A stretch of DNA of 64,000 bases from Prevotella sp. (GTDB lineage Bacteria > Bacteroidota > Bacteroidia > Bacteroidales > Dysgonomonadaceae). Under the pieces are notes generated by a model. The model worked only from the letters and a program-made list of their open reading frames with translations, was not told the DNA's origin and made no database searches. The position numbers and the translations under genes are program-made. The first letter of the stretch is position 1, and each line of letters begins with the position of its first letter. Location of the stretch: assembly GCA_031271965.1 (NCBI GenBank), contig JAISUS010000029.1:1-64000 (forward strand). Reading direction: 5' to 3'. Below, in pieces: positions 63,745 through 64,000 of the stretch.

Positions 63745-63851
63745 GCCTCCCCAACCCCTCCAAGGGAGGGGCTTAAGTTTGAGTGAATATTTGAATGATA
63801 TAAAACAATTAAATACCCTATACAAAAGTCCCCCTTGGGGGATTAGGGGGC
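63745..63851. repeat. GC-rich inverted-repeat element between nuoD and nuoE
   Basis: The left arm (63745-63774) and right arm (63826-63851) are related inverted copies of GCC(T/C)CC..AA.CCCC..AAGGG.GG..CTT. Each arm is itself a hairpin (CCCCTCC/GGAGGGG; CCCCC/GGGGG). The ~50-bp centre is AT-rich. In an AT-rich genome it stands out and resembles dispersed palindromic repeats of Bacteroidetes (from memory). Confidence 0.7.
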
Positions 63852-63858
63852 TCGAAAT

Positions 63859-64000
63859 ATGAAACAAGTAATAAATATGTCGGATGAACTGATGGTACGT
63901 ATCAACGAGCTGTTGAGCCATTATCCGGCAGATAAGAAAAAATCGGCTTTATTGCCTGTCTTACATGCAGTACAAGATGCCCATGACAATTGGCTGAGCC
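63859..64000 (+). CDS. nuoE: NADH-quinone oxidoreductase subunit E, N-terminal part (cut by window edge)
   Basis: The open frame from the ATG at 63859 gives 47 residues to the edge: helical start, then HYPADKKKSALLPVLHAVQDA, the usual pattern of the 24-kDa subunit ahead of its [2Fe-2S] cysteines, which lie outside. Its presence suggests that the NADH-oxidising module (E, F, G) is encoded, unlike the reduced complex I of some Bacteroidetes. Confidence 0.85.
   Translation, partial: MKQVINMSDELMVRINELLSHYPADKKKSALLPVLHAVQDAHDNWLS

Overview
The window looks like a chromosomal segment of an AT-rich member of the Bacteroidales, possibly Dysgonomonas or a close relative (the genus is inference, not tested). 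Three things support this. Almost every promoter I can place uses the Bacteroidetes-type -7 box TAnnTTTG, often with TTTG 17-20 bp upstream. Many genes belong to families typical of the phylum (DUF3822 beside rsmD, DUF4271 before hemD, DUF5606, DUF3078, DUF4468, DUF5686, a short AMP nucleosidase). Many exported proteins carry Bacteroidetes-style lipoprotein signals. I see no transposase, prophage, CRISPR array or rRNA, and both window edges cut genes (rpsF on the left, nuoE on the right).

Layout. 0-9 kb: the 5' end of rpsF diverges from a marR regulator across a shared promoter region with a 15-bp inverted repeat. A minus-strand envelope/redox run follows (L,D-transpeptidase, cyclophilin, Nudix hydrolase, DsbA-like protein, beta-helix lipoprotein, EEP-fold protein), then two adjacent DUF4369-thioredoxin-fold lipoproteins, only one of which keeps its cysteines. 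9-18 kb: PfkB kinase, two identical tRNA-Asn genes, HSDR_N-like nuclease-fold protein, AMP nucleosidase, holA, cardiolipin synthase, the GDP-L-fucose pair gmd-fcl, and an OmpA-type protein. 18-29 kb: methionine sulfoxide reductase, rmuC, ygiD-like dioxygenase, groES-groEL, rsmD/DUF3822, a RecD-like helicase and a large secreted protein. 29-41 kb: rsgA, frr-pyrH, a sigma-54 regulator-lptE-TPR-secG operon, an unusual secreted two-module protein, a phosphoesterase, menA and a DUF5686 protein. 41-50 kb: aspartate kinase and an ExbB-ExbD-ExbD-TonB-small membrane protein-PstS-TPR cluster, which probably energises TonB-dependent outer-membrane transport, then metK. 50-64 kb: DUF4271-hemD, YgjP-like peptidase, cdd, glucosaminidase, several phylum-specific exported proteins, an SDR, an M48 peptidase, trmD and the start of the complex I operon nuoA-B-C-D-E.

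The most interesting signals lie between genes. (1) A ~160-bp cassette (promoter, ~70-nt RNA, intrinsic terminator) is present twice at about 97% identity, on either side of ygiD-groES-groEL, and looks like a duplicated small-RNA gene. (2) groES is preceded by a sequence matching the sigma-54 -24/-12 promoter consensus, and the same window encodes a sigma-54 activator without a receiver domain. (3) Two 194-bp copies of a MITE-like element with ~18-bp terminal inverted repeats and 3-bp target duplications lie 12 kb apart; one is inserted exactly at a stop codon between two convergent genes. (4) A GC-rich palindromic element separates nuoD from nuoE. The genes themselves are mostly housekeeping.
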